From NCBI RefSeq assembly GCF_040954645.1, contig NC_092811.1, forward strand, positions 117,625,343-117,689,342: 64,000 nucleotides of DNA. Reading direction: 5' to 3'. The stretch is from Diabrotica undecimpunctata (taxonomy: Eukaryota; Arthropoda; Insecta; Coleoptera; Chrysomelidae). Below, in pieces: positions 35,701-49,100 of this stretch; the first letter of the stretch is position 1, and each line of letters opens with the position of its first letter. The notes beneath the pieces were generated by a model. The model saw only the letters and a program-made list of their open reading frames with translations, made no database searches and had not been told where the DNA came from. The translations under genes and the position numbers were made by a program.

Positions 35701-38700
35701 CCGAAAAATCGAAAAAACTGTAGACCATTGGATTTTTATCAAATTTCGTTAATCGGCTATATAGGCGTCAATTTTGGTCCGAGAGTCAAGCGAATGGACA
35801 TTTCCTACATAAAATTGGCCGCTCGTTCTTCTGCCATACTCAGAATTTTCCTACACCTAACGGTTCGTGAGAAAAACTTCCACTTGGATGTCCTGTATTT
35901 GCAGAAAATTTCGTGAAAATTAAAAGTGAATATTTTGTTTGAAATTTGAATTATTTTGATTAAGGGTGACTTGCTGTTTAAAAATATATTAACATGTGGC
36001 TAGAAATTATGCACCGTTTTGCCGAAAAATCGAAAAAACTGTAGACCATTGGATTTTTATCAAATTTCGTTAATCGGCTATATTGGCGTCAATTTTGGTC
36101 CGAGAGTCAAGCGAATAGACATTTCCTACATAAAATTGGCCCCTCGTTCTTCTGCCACACTCAGAATTTTCCTACATCTTACGGTTCGTGAGAAAAATTT
36201 CCACTTGGATGTATGTATTGGCTGAAAATTTCGAAAAAATTAAAAGTGTATATTTTGTTTGAAATTTGAATTATTTCGATTAAGGGTGACTTGCTGATTA
36301 AAAAAATCTATACATGTGGCTAAAAATTATGCACCGTTTTGCCGGAAAATCGAAAAAACTGTAGATTTGTTAATCTGATTTTTCCTCTTTTCCGGCAAAC
36401 TGGGGGTAAGGGATCAGAAAAAACCACATGTTTGTAATAAGCTGGACCAAGTGCATGTACCAAAACATTAAACAAAATTTTTTTTTTGGAAAATTTGGAA
36501 AAATTTTTCCAAGGGGGTACCCTTGGATTTTTATCAAATTTAGTTAATCGGCTATATTGGCGTCAATTTTGGTCCGAGAGTCAAGCGAATGGACATTTCC
36601 TACATAAAATTGGCCGCTCGTTCTTCTGCCATACTCAGAATTTTCCTACATCTAACGGTTCGTGAGAAAAATTTCCACTTGGATGTCTGTATTTGCTGAA
36701 AATTTCGTGAAAATTAAAAGTGATATTTTGTTTGAAATTTGAATTATTTTGATTAAGGGTGACTTGCTGTTTAAAAATATATTAACATGTGGCTAGAAAT
36801 TATGAACCGTTTTGCCGAAAAATCGAAAAAACTGTAGACCATTGGATTTTTATCAAATTTCGTTAATCGGCTATATAGGCGTCAATTTTGGTCCGAGAGT
36901 CAAGCGAATGGACATTTCCTACATAAAATTGGCCGCTCGTTCTTCTGCCATACTCAGAATTTTCCTACNNNNNNNNNNNNNNNNNNNNNNNNNNNNNNNN
37001 NNNNNNNNNNNNNNNNNNNNNNNNNNNNNNNNNNNNNNNNNNNNNNNNNNNNNNNNNNNNNNNNNNNNAAAAATTTCCACTTGGATGTCTGTATTTGCTG
37101 AAAATTTCGTGAAAATTAAAAGTGAATATTTTATTTAAAATCTGAATTATTTTGATTAAGGGTGACTTGCTGTTTAAAAATATATTAACATGTGGCTAGA
37201 AATTATGAACCGTTTTGCCGAAAAATCGAAAAAACTGTAGACCATTGGATTTTTATCAAATTTAGTTAATCGGCTATATTGGCGTCAATTTTGGTCTGAG
37301 AGTCAAGCGAATGGACATTTCCTACAGAAAATTGGAACCTCGTTCTTCTGCCACACTCAGAATTTTCCTACATCTAACGGTTCGTGAGAAAAATTTCCAC
37401 TTGGATGTATGTATTGGCTGAAAATTTCGAAAAAATTAAAAGTGTATATTTTGTTTAAAATTTGAATTATTTCGATTAAGGGTGACTTGCTGATTAAAAA
37501 AATCTATACATGTGGCTAAAAATTATGCATCGTTTAGCCGGAAAATCGAAAAAACTGTACATTTTTTAATCAGATTTTTCCTCTTTTCCGGCAAACTGGG
37601 GGTAAGGGATCAGAAAAAACCACATGTTTGGAATAAGCTGGACCAAGTGCATGTACCAAAACATTAAACAAAATTTTTTTTTTTTGGAAAATTTGGAAAA
37701 ATTTTCCAAGGGGGTACCCTTGGATTTTTATCAAATTTAGTTAATCGGCTATATTGGCGTCAATTTTGGTCCGAGAGTCAAGCGAAAACACATTTACTAC
37801 ATAAAATTGGCCGCTCGTTCTTCTGCCATACTCAGAATTTTCCTACACCTAACGGTTCGTGAGAAAAATTTCCACTTGGATGTCTGTATTTGCTGAAAAT
37901 TTCGTGAAAATTAAAAGTGAATATTTTGTTTAAAATTTGAATTATTTTGATTAAGGGTGACTTGCTATTTAAAAATATATTAACATGTGGCTAGAAATTA
38001 TGAACCGTTTTTGCCGAAAAATCGAAAAAACTGTAGACCATTGGATTTTTATCAAATTTAGTTAATCGGCTATATTGGCGTCAATTTTGGTCCGAGAGTC
38101 AAGCGAAAACACATTTCCTACATAAAATTGGCCGCTTGTTCTTCTGCCATACTCAGAATTTTCATACATCTAACGGTTCGTGAGAAAAATTTCCACTTGG
38201 ATGTCTGTATTTGCTGAAAATTTCGTGAAAATTAAAAGTGAATATTTTGTTTAAATTTGAATTATTTTGATTAAGGGTGACTTGCTGTTTAAAAATATAT
38301 TAACATGTGGCTAGAAATTATGCACCGTTTTGCCGAAAAATCGAAAAAACTGTAGACCATTGGATTTTTATCAAATTTCGTTAATCGGCTATATTGGTGT
38401 CAATTTTTGGTCCGAGAGTCAAGCGAATGGACATTTCCTACATAAAATTGACCCCTCGTTCTTCTGCCACACTTAGAATTTTCCTACATCTAACGGTTCG
38501 TGAGAAAAATTTCCACTTGGATGTATGTATTGGCTGAAAATTTCGAAAAAATTAAAAGTGTATATTTTGTTTGAAATTTGAATTATTTCGATTACGGGTG
38601 ACTTGCTGATTAAAAAAATCTATACATGTGGCTAAAAATTATGCATCGTTTTGCCGGAAAATCGAAAAAACTGTAGATTTTTTAATCAGATTTTTCCTCT

Positions 38701-41700
38701 TTTCCGGCAAACTGGGGGTAAGGGATCAGAAAAAACCACATGTTTGGAATAAGCTGGAAAAAGTGCATGTACCAAAACATTAAACAAATTTTTTTTTTGG
38801 AAAATTTGGAAAAATTTTTCCAAGGTGGTACCCTTGGATTTTTATCAAATTAGCTAATCGGCTATATTGGCGTCAATTTTGGTCCGAGAGTCAAGCGAAA
38901 ACACATTTCCTACATAAAATTGGCCGCTCGTTCTTCCTGCCATACTCAGAATTTTCCTACATCTAACGGTTCGTGAGAAAAATTTCCACTTGGATGTATG
39001 TATTGGCTGAAAATTTCGAAAAATTAAAAGTGTATATTTTGTTTGAAATTTGAATTATTTCGATTAAGGGTGACTTGCTGATTAAAAAAATTTATACATG
39101 TGGCTAAAAATTATGCATCGTTTTGCCGGAAAATCGAAAAAACTGTAGATTTTTTAATCAGATTTTTCCTCTTTCCGGCAAACTGGGGGTAAGGGATCAG
39201 AAAAAACCACATGTTTGGAATAAGCTGGACCAAGTGCATGTACCAAAACATTAAACAAAATTTTTTTTTTTGGAAAATTTGGAAAAATTTTTCCAAGGGG
39301 GTACCCTTGGATTTTTATCAAATTTAGTTAATCGGCTATATTGGCGTCAATTTTGGTCCGAGAGTCAAGCGAAAACACATTTCCTACATAAAATTGGCCG
39401 CTCGTTCTTCTGCCATACTCAGAATTTTCCTACACCTAACGGTTCGTGAGAAAAATTTCCACTTGGATGTCTGTATTTGCTGAAAATTTCGTGAAAATTA
39501 AAAGTGAATATTTTGTTTAAAATTTGAATTATTTTGATTAAGGGTGACTTGCTGTTTAAAAATATATTAACATGTGGCTAGAAATTATGAACCGTTTTGC
39601 CGAAAAATCGAAAAAACTGTAGACCATTGGATTTTTATCAAATTTAGTTAATCGGCTATATTGGCGTCAATTTTTGGTCTGAGAGTCAAGCGAATGGACA
39701 TTTCCTACATAAAATTGGAACCTCGTTCTTCTGCCACACTCAGAATTTTCCTACATCTAACGGTTCGTGAGAAAAATTTCCACTTGGATGTATGTATTGG
39801 CTGAAAATTTCGAAAAAATTAAAAGTGTATATTTTGTTTGAAATTTGAATTATTTCGATTAAGGGTGACTTGCTGATTAAAAAAATCTATACATGTGGCT
39901 AAAAATTATGCATCGTTTAGCCGGAAAATCGAAAAAACTGTAGATTTTTTAATCAGATTTTTCCTCTTTTCCGGCAAACTGGGGGTAAGGGATCAGAAAA
40001 AACCACATGTTTGGAATAAGCTGGACCAAGTGCATGTACCAAAACATTAAACAAAATTTTTTTTTTTGGAAAATTTGGAAAAGTTTTTCCAAGGGGGTAC
40101 CCTTGGATTTTTATCAAATTTAGTTAATCGGCTATATTGGCGTCAATTTTGGTCCGAGAGTCAAGCGAAAACACATTTCCTACATAAAATTGGCCGCTCG
40201 TTCTTCTGCCATACTCCGAATTTTCCTACACCTAACGGTTCGTGAGAAAAATTTCCACTTGGATGTCTGTATTTGCTGAAAATTTCGTGAAAATTAAAAG
40301 TGAATATTTTGTTTAAAATTTGAATTATTTTGATTAAGGGTGACTTGCTGTTTAAAAATATATTAACATGTGGCTAGAAATTATGAACCGTTTTGCCGAA
40401 AAATCGAAAAAACTGTAGACCATTGGATTTTTATCAAATTTCGTTAATCGGCTATATTGGCGTCAATTTTGGTCCGAGAGTCAAGCGAATGGACATTTCC
40501 TACATAAAATTGGCCGCTCGTTCTTCTGCCATACTCGGAATTTTCCTACACCTTACGGTTCGTGAGAAAAATTTCCACTTGGATGTCTGTATTTGCAGAA
40601 AATTTCGTGAAAATTAAAAGTGAATATTTTGTTTGAAATTTGAATTATTTTGATTAAGGGTGACTTGCTGTTTAAAAGTATATTAACATGTGGCTAGAAA
40701 TTATGAACCGTTTTGCCGAAAAATCGAAAAAACTGTAGACCATTGGATTTTTATCAAATTTAGTTAATCGGCTATATTGGCGTCAATTTTGGTCTGAGAG
40801 TCAAGCGAATGGACATTTCCTACATAAAATTGGAACCTCGTTCTTCTGCCACACTCAGAATTTTCCTACATCTAACGGTTCGTGAGAAAAATTTCCACTT
40901 GGATGTATGTATTGGCTGAAAATTTCGAAAAAATTAAAAGTGTATATTTTGTTTGAAATTTGAATTATTTCGATTAAGGGTGACTTGCTGATTAAAAAAA
41001 TCTATACATGTGGCTAAAAATTATGCATCGTTTTGCCGGAAAATCGAAAAAACTGTAGATTTTTTAATCAGATTTTTCCTCTTTTCCGGCAAACTGGGGG
41101 TAAGGGATCAGAAAAAACCACATGTTTGGAATAAGCTGGACCAAGTGCATGTACCAAAACATTAAACAAAATTTTTTTTTTTGGAAAATTTGGAAAAATT
41201 TTTCCAAGGGGGTACCCTTGGATTTTTATCAAATTTAGTTAATCGGCTATATTGGCGTCAATTTTGGTCCGAGAGTCAAGCGAAAACACATTTCCTACAT
41301 AAAATTGGCCGCTCGTTCTTCTGCCATACTCAGAATTTTCCTACACCTAACGGTTCGTGAGAAAAATTTCCACTTGGATGTCTGTATTTGCTGAAAATTT
41401 CGTGAAAATTAAAAGTGAATATTTTGTTTAAAATTTGAATTATTTTGATTAAGGGTGACTTGCTGTTTAAAAATATATTAACATGTGGCTAGAAATTATG
41501 AACCGTTTTGCCGAAAAATCGAAAAAACTGTAGACCATTGGATTTTTATCAAATTTAGTTAATCGGCTATATTGGCGTCAACTTTGGTCTGAGAGTCAAG
41601 CGAATGGACATTTCCTACATAAAATTGGAACCTCGTTCTTCTGCCACACTCAGAATTTTCCTACATCTAACGGTTCGTGAGAAAAATTTCCACTTGGATG

Positions 41701-44700
41701 TATGTATTGGCTGAAAATTTCGAAAAAATTAAAAGTGTATATTTTGTTTGAAATTTGAATTATTTCGATTAAGGGTGACTTGCTGATTAAAAAAATCTAT
41801 ACATGTGGCTAAAAATTATGCATCGTTTAGCCGGAAAATCGAAAAAACTGTAGATTTTTTAATCAGATTTTTCCTCTTTTCCGGCAAACTGGGGGTAAGG
41901 GATCAGAAAAAACCACATGTTTGGAATAAGCTGGACCAAGTGCATGTACCACAACATTAAACAAAATTTTTTTTTTGGAAAATTTGGAAAAATTTTTCCA
42001 AGGGGTACCCTTGGATTTTTATCAAATTTAGTTAATCGGCTATATTGGCGTCAATTTTGGTCCGAGAGTCAAGCGAAAACACATTTCCTACATAAAATTG
42101 GCCGCTTGTTCTTCTGCTATACTCAGAATTTTCCTACACCTAACGGTTCGTGAGAAAAATTTTCACTTGGATGTCTGTATTTGCTGAAAATTTCGTGAAA
42201 ATTAAAAGTGAATATTTTGTTTGAAATTTGAATTATTTTGATTAAGGGTGACTTGCTGTTTAAAAATATATTAACATGTGGCTAGAAATTATGCACCGTT
42301 TGCCGAAAAATCGAAAAAAACTGTAGACCATTGGATTTTTATCAAATTTCGTTAATCGGCTATATTGGTGTCAATTTTGGTCCGAGAGTCAAGCGAATGA
42401 CATTTCCTACATAAAATTGACCCCTTCGTTCTTCTGCCACACTTAGAATTTTTCTACATCTAACGGTTCGTGAGAAAAATTTCCACTTGGATGTATGTAT
42501 TGGCTGAAAATTTCGAAAAAATTAAAAGTGTATATTTTGTTTGAAATTTGAATTATTTCGATTAAGGGTGACTTGCTGATTAAAAAAAATCTATACATGT
42601 GGCTAAAAATTATGCACCGTTTTGCCGGAAAATCGAAAAAACTATAGATTTTTTAATCAGATTTTTCCTCTTTTCCGGCAAACTGGGGGTAAGGGATCAG
42701 AAAAAACCACATGTTTGGAATAAGCTGGACCAAGTGCATGTACCAAAACATTAAACAAAATTTTTTTTTTGGAAAATTTGGAAAATGTTTCCAAGGGGGT
42801 ACCCTTGGATTTTTATCAAATTTAGTTAATCGGCTATATTGGCGTCAATTTTGGTCCGAGAGTCAAGCGAAAACACATTTCCTACATAAAATTGGCCGCT
42901 CGTTCTTCTGCCATACTCAGAATTTTCCTACACCTAACGGTCGTGAGAAAAATTTTCACTTGGATGTCTGTATTTGCTGAAAATTTCGTGAAAATTAAAA
43001 GTGAATATTTTGTTTGAAATTTGAATTATTTTGATTAAGGGTGACTTGCTGTTTAAATTATATTAACATGTGGCTAGAAATTATGCACCGTTTTGCCGAA
43101 AAATCGAAAAAACTGTAGACCATTGGATTTTTATCAAATTTCGTTAATCGGCTATATTGGTGTCAATTTTGGTCCGAGAGTCAAGCGAATGGGCATTTCC
43201 TACATAAAATTGACCCCTCGTTCTTCTGCCACACTCAGAATTTTCTACATCTAACGGTTCGTGAGAAAAATTTCCACTTGGATGTATGTATTGGCTGAAA
43301 ATTTCGAAAAAATTAAAAGTGAATATTTTCTTTGAAATTTTAATTATTTTGATTAAGGGTGACTTGCTGTTTAAAAATATATTAACATGTAGTTAGAAAT
43401 TATGCACCGTTTTGCCGAAAAATCGAAAAAACTGTAGACCATTGGATTTTTATCAAATTTCGTTAATCGGCTATATTGGCGTCAATTTTGGTCCGAGAGT
43501 CAAGCGAAAACACATTCCTACATAAAATTGGCCGCTCGTTCTTCTGCCATACTCAGAATTTTCCTACACCTAACGGTTCGTGAGAAAAATTTTCACTTGG
43601 ATGTCTGTATTTGCTGAAAATTTCGTGAAAATTAAAAGTGATATTTTGTTTGAAATTTGAATTATTTTGATTAAGGGTGACTTGCTGTTTAAAAATATAT
43701 TAACATATGGCTAGAAATTATGCACCGTTTTGCCGAAAAATCGAAAAAACTGTAGACCATTGGATTTTTATCAAATTTCGTTAATCGGCTATATTGGTGT
43801 CAATTTTGGTCCGAGAGTCAAGCGAATGGCATTTCCTACATAAAATTGACCCTCGTTCTTCTGCCACACTCAGAATTTTTCTACATCTAACGGTTCGTGA
43901 GAAAAATTTCCACTTGGATGTATGTATTGGCTGAAAATTTCGAAAAAATTAAAAGTGTATATTTTGTTTGAAATTTGAATTATTTCGATTAAGGGTGACT
44001 TGCTGATTAAAAAAATCTATACATGTGGCTAAAAATTATGCACCGTTTTGCCGGAAAATCGAAAAAACTATAGATTTTTTAATCAGATTTTTCCTCTTTT
44101 CCGGCAAACTGGGGGTAAGGGATCAGAAAAAACCACATGTTTGGAATAAGCTGGAATAAGTGCATGTACCAAAACATTAAACAAAATTTTTTTTTTTGGA
44201 AAATTTGGAAAAAATTTTCCAAGGGGGTACCCTTGGATTTTTTATCAAATTTAGTTAATCGGCTATATTGCGTCAATTTTGGTCCGAGAGTCAAGCGAAA
44301 ACACATTTCCTACATAAAATGGCCGCTTGTTCTTCTGCCATACTCAGAATTTTCCTACACCTAACGGTTCGTGAGAAAAATTTTCACTTGGATGTCTGTA
44401 TTTGCTGAAAATTTCGTGAAAATTAAAAGTGAATATTTTGTTTGAAATTTGAATTATTTTGATTAAAGGTGACTTGCTGTTTAAAAAATATATTAACATG
44501 TGGCTAGAAATTATGAACCGTTTTGCCGAAAAATCGAAAAAACTGTAGACCATTGGATTTTTATAAAATTTCGTTAATCGGCTATATTGGCGTCAATTTT
44601 GGTCCGAGAGTCAAGCGAATGGACATTTCCTACATAAAATTAGCCTTTCGTTCTTCTGCCACACGCAGAATTTTCCTACATCTAACGGTTCGTGAGAAAA

Positions 44701-46190
44701 TTTCCACTTGGATGTATGTATTGGCTGAAACTTTCGAAAAAATTAAAAGTGTATATTTTGTTTGAAATTTGAATTATTTCGATTAAGGGTGACATGCTGA
44801 TTAAAAAAATCTATACATGTGGCTAAAAATTATGCACCGTTTTGCCGGAAAATCGAAAAAACTGTAGATTTTTTAATCAGATTTTTCCTCTTTTCCGGCA
44901 AACTGGGGGTAAGGGATCAGAAAAAACCACATGTTTGGAATAAGCTGGACCAAGTGCATGTACCAAAACATTAAACAAAATTTTTTTTTTGGAAAATTTG
45001 GAAAAATGTTTCCAAGGGGGTACCCTTGGATTTTTATCAAATTTAGTTAATCGGCTATATTGGCGTCAATTTTGGTCCGAGAGTCAAGCGAAAACACATT
45101 TCCTACATAAAATTTGCCGCTCGTTCTTCTGCCATACTCAGAATTTTCCTACCTCTAACGGTTCGTGAGAAAAATTTCCACTTGGATGTCTGTAATTGCT
45201 GAAAATTTCGTGAAAATTAAAAGTGAATATTTTCTTTGAAATTTTAATTATTTTGATTAAGGGTGACTTGCTGTTTAAAAATATATTAACATGTAGTTAG
45301 AAATTATGCACCGTTTTGCCGAAAAATCGAAAAAACTGTAGACCATTGGATTTTTATCAAATTTCGTTAATCGGCTATATTGGCGTCAATTTTGGTCCGA
45401 GAGTCAAGCGAATGGACATTTCCTACATAAAATTGGCCCCTCGTTCTTCTGCCACACTCAGAATTTTCCTACATCTAACGGTTCGTGAGAAAAATTTCCA
45501 CTTGGATGTATGTATTGGCTGAAACTTTCGAAAAAATTAAAAGTGTATATTTTCTTTGAAATTTGAATTATTTCGATTAAGGGTGACTTGCTGATTAAAA
45601 AAATCTATACATGTGGCTAAAAATTATGCACCGTTTTGCCGGAAAATCGAAAAAACTGTAGATTTTTTAATCAGATTTTTCCTCTTTTCCGGCAAACTGG
45701 GGGTAAGGGATCAGAAAAAACCACATGTTTGGAATAAGCTGGACCAAGTGTATGTACCAAAACATTAAACAAAATTTTTTTTTTGGAAAATTTGGAAAAA
45801 ATTTTCCAAGGGGGTACCCTTGGATTTTTATCAAATTTAGTTAATCGGCTATATTGGCGTCAATTTTGGTCCGAGAGTCAAGCGAAAACACATTTCCTAC
45901 ATAAAATTGGCCGCTAGTTCTTCTGCCATACTCAGAATTTTCCTACACCTAACGGTTCGTGAGAAAAATTTCCACTTGGATGTCTGTATTTGCTGAAAAT
46001 TTCGTGAAAATTAAAAGTGAATATTTTGTTTAAAATTTGAATTATTGTGATTAAGGGTGACTTGCTGTTTAAAAATATATTAACATGTGGCTAGAATTTA
46101 TGAACCGTTTTGACGAAAAATCGAAAAAACTGTAGACCATTGGATTTTTATCAAATTTCGTTAATCGGCTATATTGGCGTCAATTTTGGT
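32740..46190. repeat. Central satellite subfamily
   Basis: Central S units differ from edge S units by shared diagnostic bases: TTTTGATTAAGGG for TTTCGATTAAGGG, GCTGTTTAAAAATATATTAACATG for GCTGATTAAAAAAATGTAAACATG, and GTCTGTATTTGCTG for GTATGTATTCGCTG. Central L units carry CTATACATG and TTTTAATCAGATTTTTCC. Neighbouring copies are nearly identical, which suggests recent amplification. Confidence 0.88.
36969..37068. other. Assembly gap of 100 N inside satellite
   Basis: Exactly 100 N replace sequence in a central S unit. Flanks are ...AATTTTCCTAC and AAAAATTTCCAC..., which in other units are 17 bases apart. The true missing sequence is therefore 17 bases plus a whole number of monomers. Confidence 0.98.
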
Positions 46191-49100
46191 CCGAGCGTCA
46201 AGCAAATAGACATTTCCTACATAAAATTGGCCGCTCGTTCTTCTGATATACTCAGAATTTTTGTACATCTAACGGTTCGTGAGAAAAAATTCCACTTGGA
46301 TGTATGTATTCGCTGAAAATTTCGAGAAAATTAAAAGTCTACATTTTGCTTGAAATTTGATTTATTTCGATTAAGGGTGACTTGCTGATTAAAAAAATGT
46401 AAACATGTGGCTAAAAATTATGCACCCTTTTGCCGGAAAATCGAAAAAACTGTAGATTTTTTAATTTGATTTTTCCTTTTTTCCGGCAAACTGGGGTTAA
46501 GGGATCAGAAAAAAACACATGTTTGGAATAAGCTGGACCAAGTGCATGTACCAAAACAATAAACAAAATTTTTTTTTTTGTGAAATGTGGCAAAAATTTT
46601 CGAAGGGGGTACCCTAGGATTTTTATCAAATTTGGTTAATTGGCTATATTGACGTTAATTTTGGTCCTAGAGTCAAGCGAATAAATATTTCCTACATAAA
46701 ATTGGCCGCTCGTTCTTCTGCCATACCCAGAATTTTCGTACATCTAACGGTTCGGGAGAAAAATTTCCACTTGGATGTATGTATTTGCTGAAAATTTCGT
46801 GAAAATTAAAAGTCTACATTTTGCTTGAAATTTGATATATTTCGAATGAGGGTGACTTGCTGATTAAAAAAATGTAAACATGTGGCTAAAAATTGTGCAC
46901 CGTTTTGCCGGAAAATCGAAAAAACTGTAGACCATTGGATTTTTATCAAATTTGGTTAATCGGCTATATTGGCGTCAATTTTGGTCCGAGCGTCAAGCAA
47001 ATAGACATTTCCTACATCAAATTGGCCGCTCGTTCTTCTGATATACTCAGAATTTTTGTACATCTAACGGTTCGTGAGAAAAATTTCCACTTGGATGTAT
47101 GTATTCGCTGAAAATTTCGAGAAAATTAAAAGTCTACATTTTGCTTGAAATTTGATTTATTTCGATTAAGGGTGACTTGCTGATTAAAAAAATGTAAACA
47201 TGTGGCTAAAAATTATGCACCGTTTTGCCGGAAAATCGAAATAACAGTAGACCATGGGATTTTTATCAAATTTGGTTAATCGGCTATATTGGCGTCAATT
47301 TTGGTCCGAGCGTCAAGCAAATAGACATTTCCTACATCAAATTGGCCGCTCGTTCTTCTGATATACTCAGAATTTTCGTATATCTAACGGTTCGTGGGAA
47401 AAGTTTCCACTTGGATGTATGTATTCGCTGAAAATTTCGTGAAAATAAAAAGTGTATATTTTGGTTGAAATTTGATTTATTTCGATTAAGGGTGAGTTGC
47501 TGATTAAAAAATCTAAACATGTGGCTAAAAATTATGCACCGTTTTGCCGGAAAATAAAAAAAAACTGTAGATTTTTTAATTTGATTTTTCCTTTTTTCCG
47601 GCAAACTGGGGTTAAGGGATCCGAAAAAAACACATGTTTGGGATAAGCTGGACCAACTGCATGTACCAAAACAATAAACAAAAATTTTTTTTTTGTGAAA
47701 TGTGGCAAAAATTTTCAAAGGGGGTAACCTTGGATTTTTATCAAATTTGGTTAATTGGCTATATTGACGTTAATTTTGGTCCGAGAGTCAAGCAAATAGA
47801 TATTTCCTACATAAAATGGGGCGCTTGTTCTTCTGCCATACTCAGAATTTTCGTACATCTAACGGTTCGGGAGAAAAATTTCCACTTGGATGTATGATTT
47901 CGCTGAAAATTTCAAGAAAATTAAAAGTTTATATTTTGTTTGAAATTTAAATTACTTCGATTAAGGGTGACTTGCTGATTAAAAAAAACTAAACATGTGG
48001 CTAGAAATTATTCACTGTTTTGCCGGAAAATCGAAATAACTGTAGACCATGGGATTTTGATCAAATTTGGTTAATCGGTTATATTAGCGTCAATTTTGGT
48101 CCGAGAGTCAAGCGAATGGACATTTCCTACATAAAATTGGCGGTTCGTTCTTCTGCCATACTCAGATTTTTCGTAGATCTAACGGTTCGTGAGATAAATT
48201 TCCACTTGGATGTATGTATTCGCTGAAAATTTCGTGAAAATTAAAAGTGTATATTTTGGTTGAAATTTGATTTATTTCGATTAAGGGTGGCTTGCTGATT
48301 AAAAAAATGTAAACATGTGGCTAAAAATTATGCACTGTTTTGCCGGAGAATCGAAAAAACTGTAGATTTTTTAATTTGATTTTTCCTTTTTTCCGGCAAA
48401 CTGGGGTTAAGGGATCAGAAAAAAACACATGTTTGGAATAAGCTGGACCAAGTGCATGTACCAAAACAATAAACACAAATTTTTTTTTGTGAAATGTGGC
48501 AAAAATTTTCCTGCACTGTTTTGCCGGAAAATCGAAATAACTGTAGACCATGGGATTTTTATCAAATTTGGTGAATTGGCTATATTGGCGTCAATTTTGG
48601 TCCGAGAGTCAAGGAAATAGACATTTCCTACATAAAATTGGCCGCTCGTTCTTCTGCCATACTCAGAATTTTCGTACATCTAACGGTTCGTGAGAAAAGT
48701 TTCCACTTGGATGTATGTATTCGCTGAAAATTTCGAGAAAATTAAAAGTGAATATTTTGCTTGAAATTTGATTTATTTCGATTAAGGGTGACTTGCTGAT
48801 TAAAAAAATGTAAACATGTGGCTAAAAATTATGCACCGTTTTGCCGGAAAATAAAAAAAAAACTGTAGATTTTTTAATTTGATTTTTCCTTTTTTCCGGC
48901 AAACTGGGGTTAAGGGATCCGAAAAAAACACATGTTTGGGATAAGCTGGACCAACTGCATGTACCAAAACAATAAACAAAATTTTTTTTTTTGTAAAATG
49001 TGGCAAAAATTTTCAAAGGGGGTACCCTTGGATTTTTATCAAATTTGGTTAATTGGCTATATTGACGTTAATTTTGGTCCGAGCGTCAAGCAAATAGACA

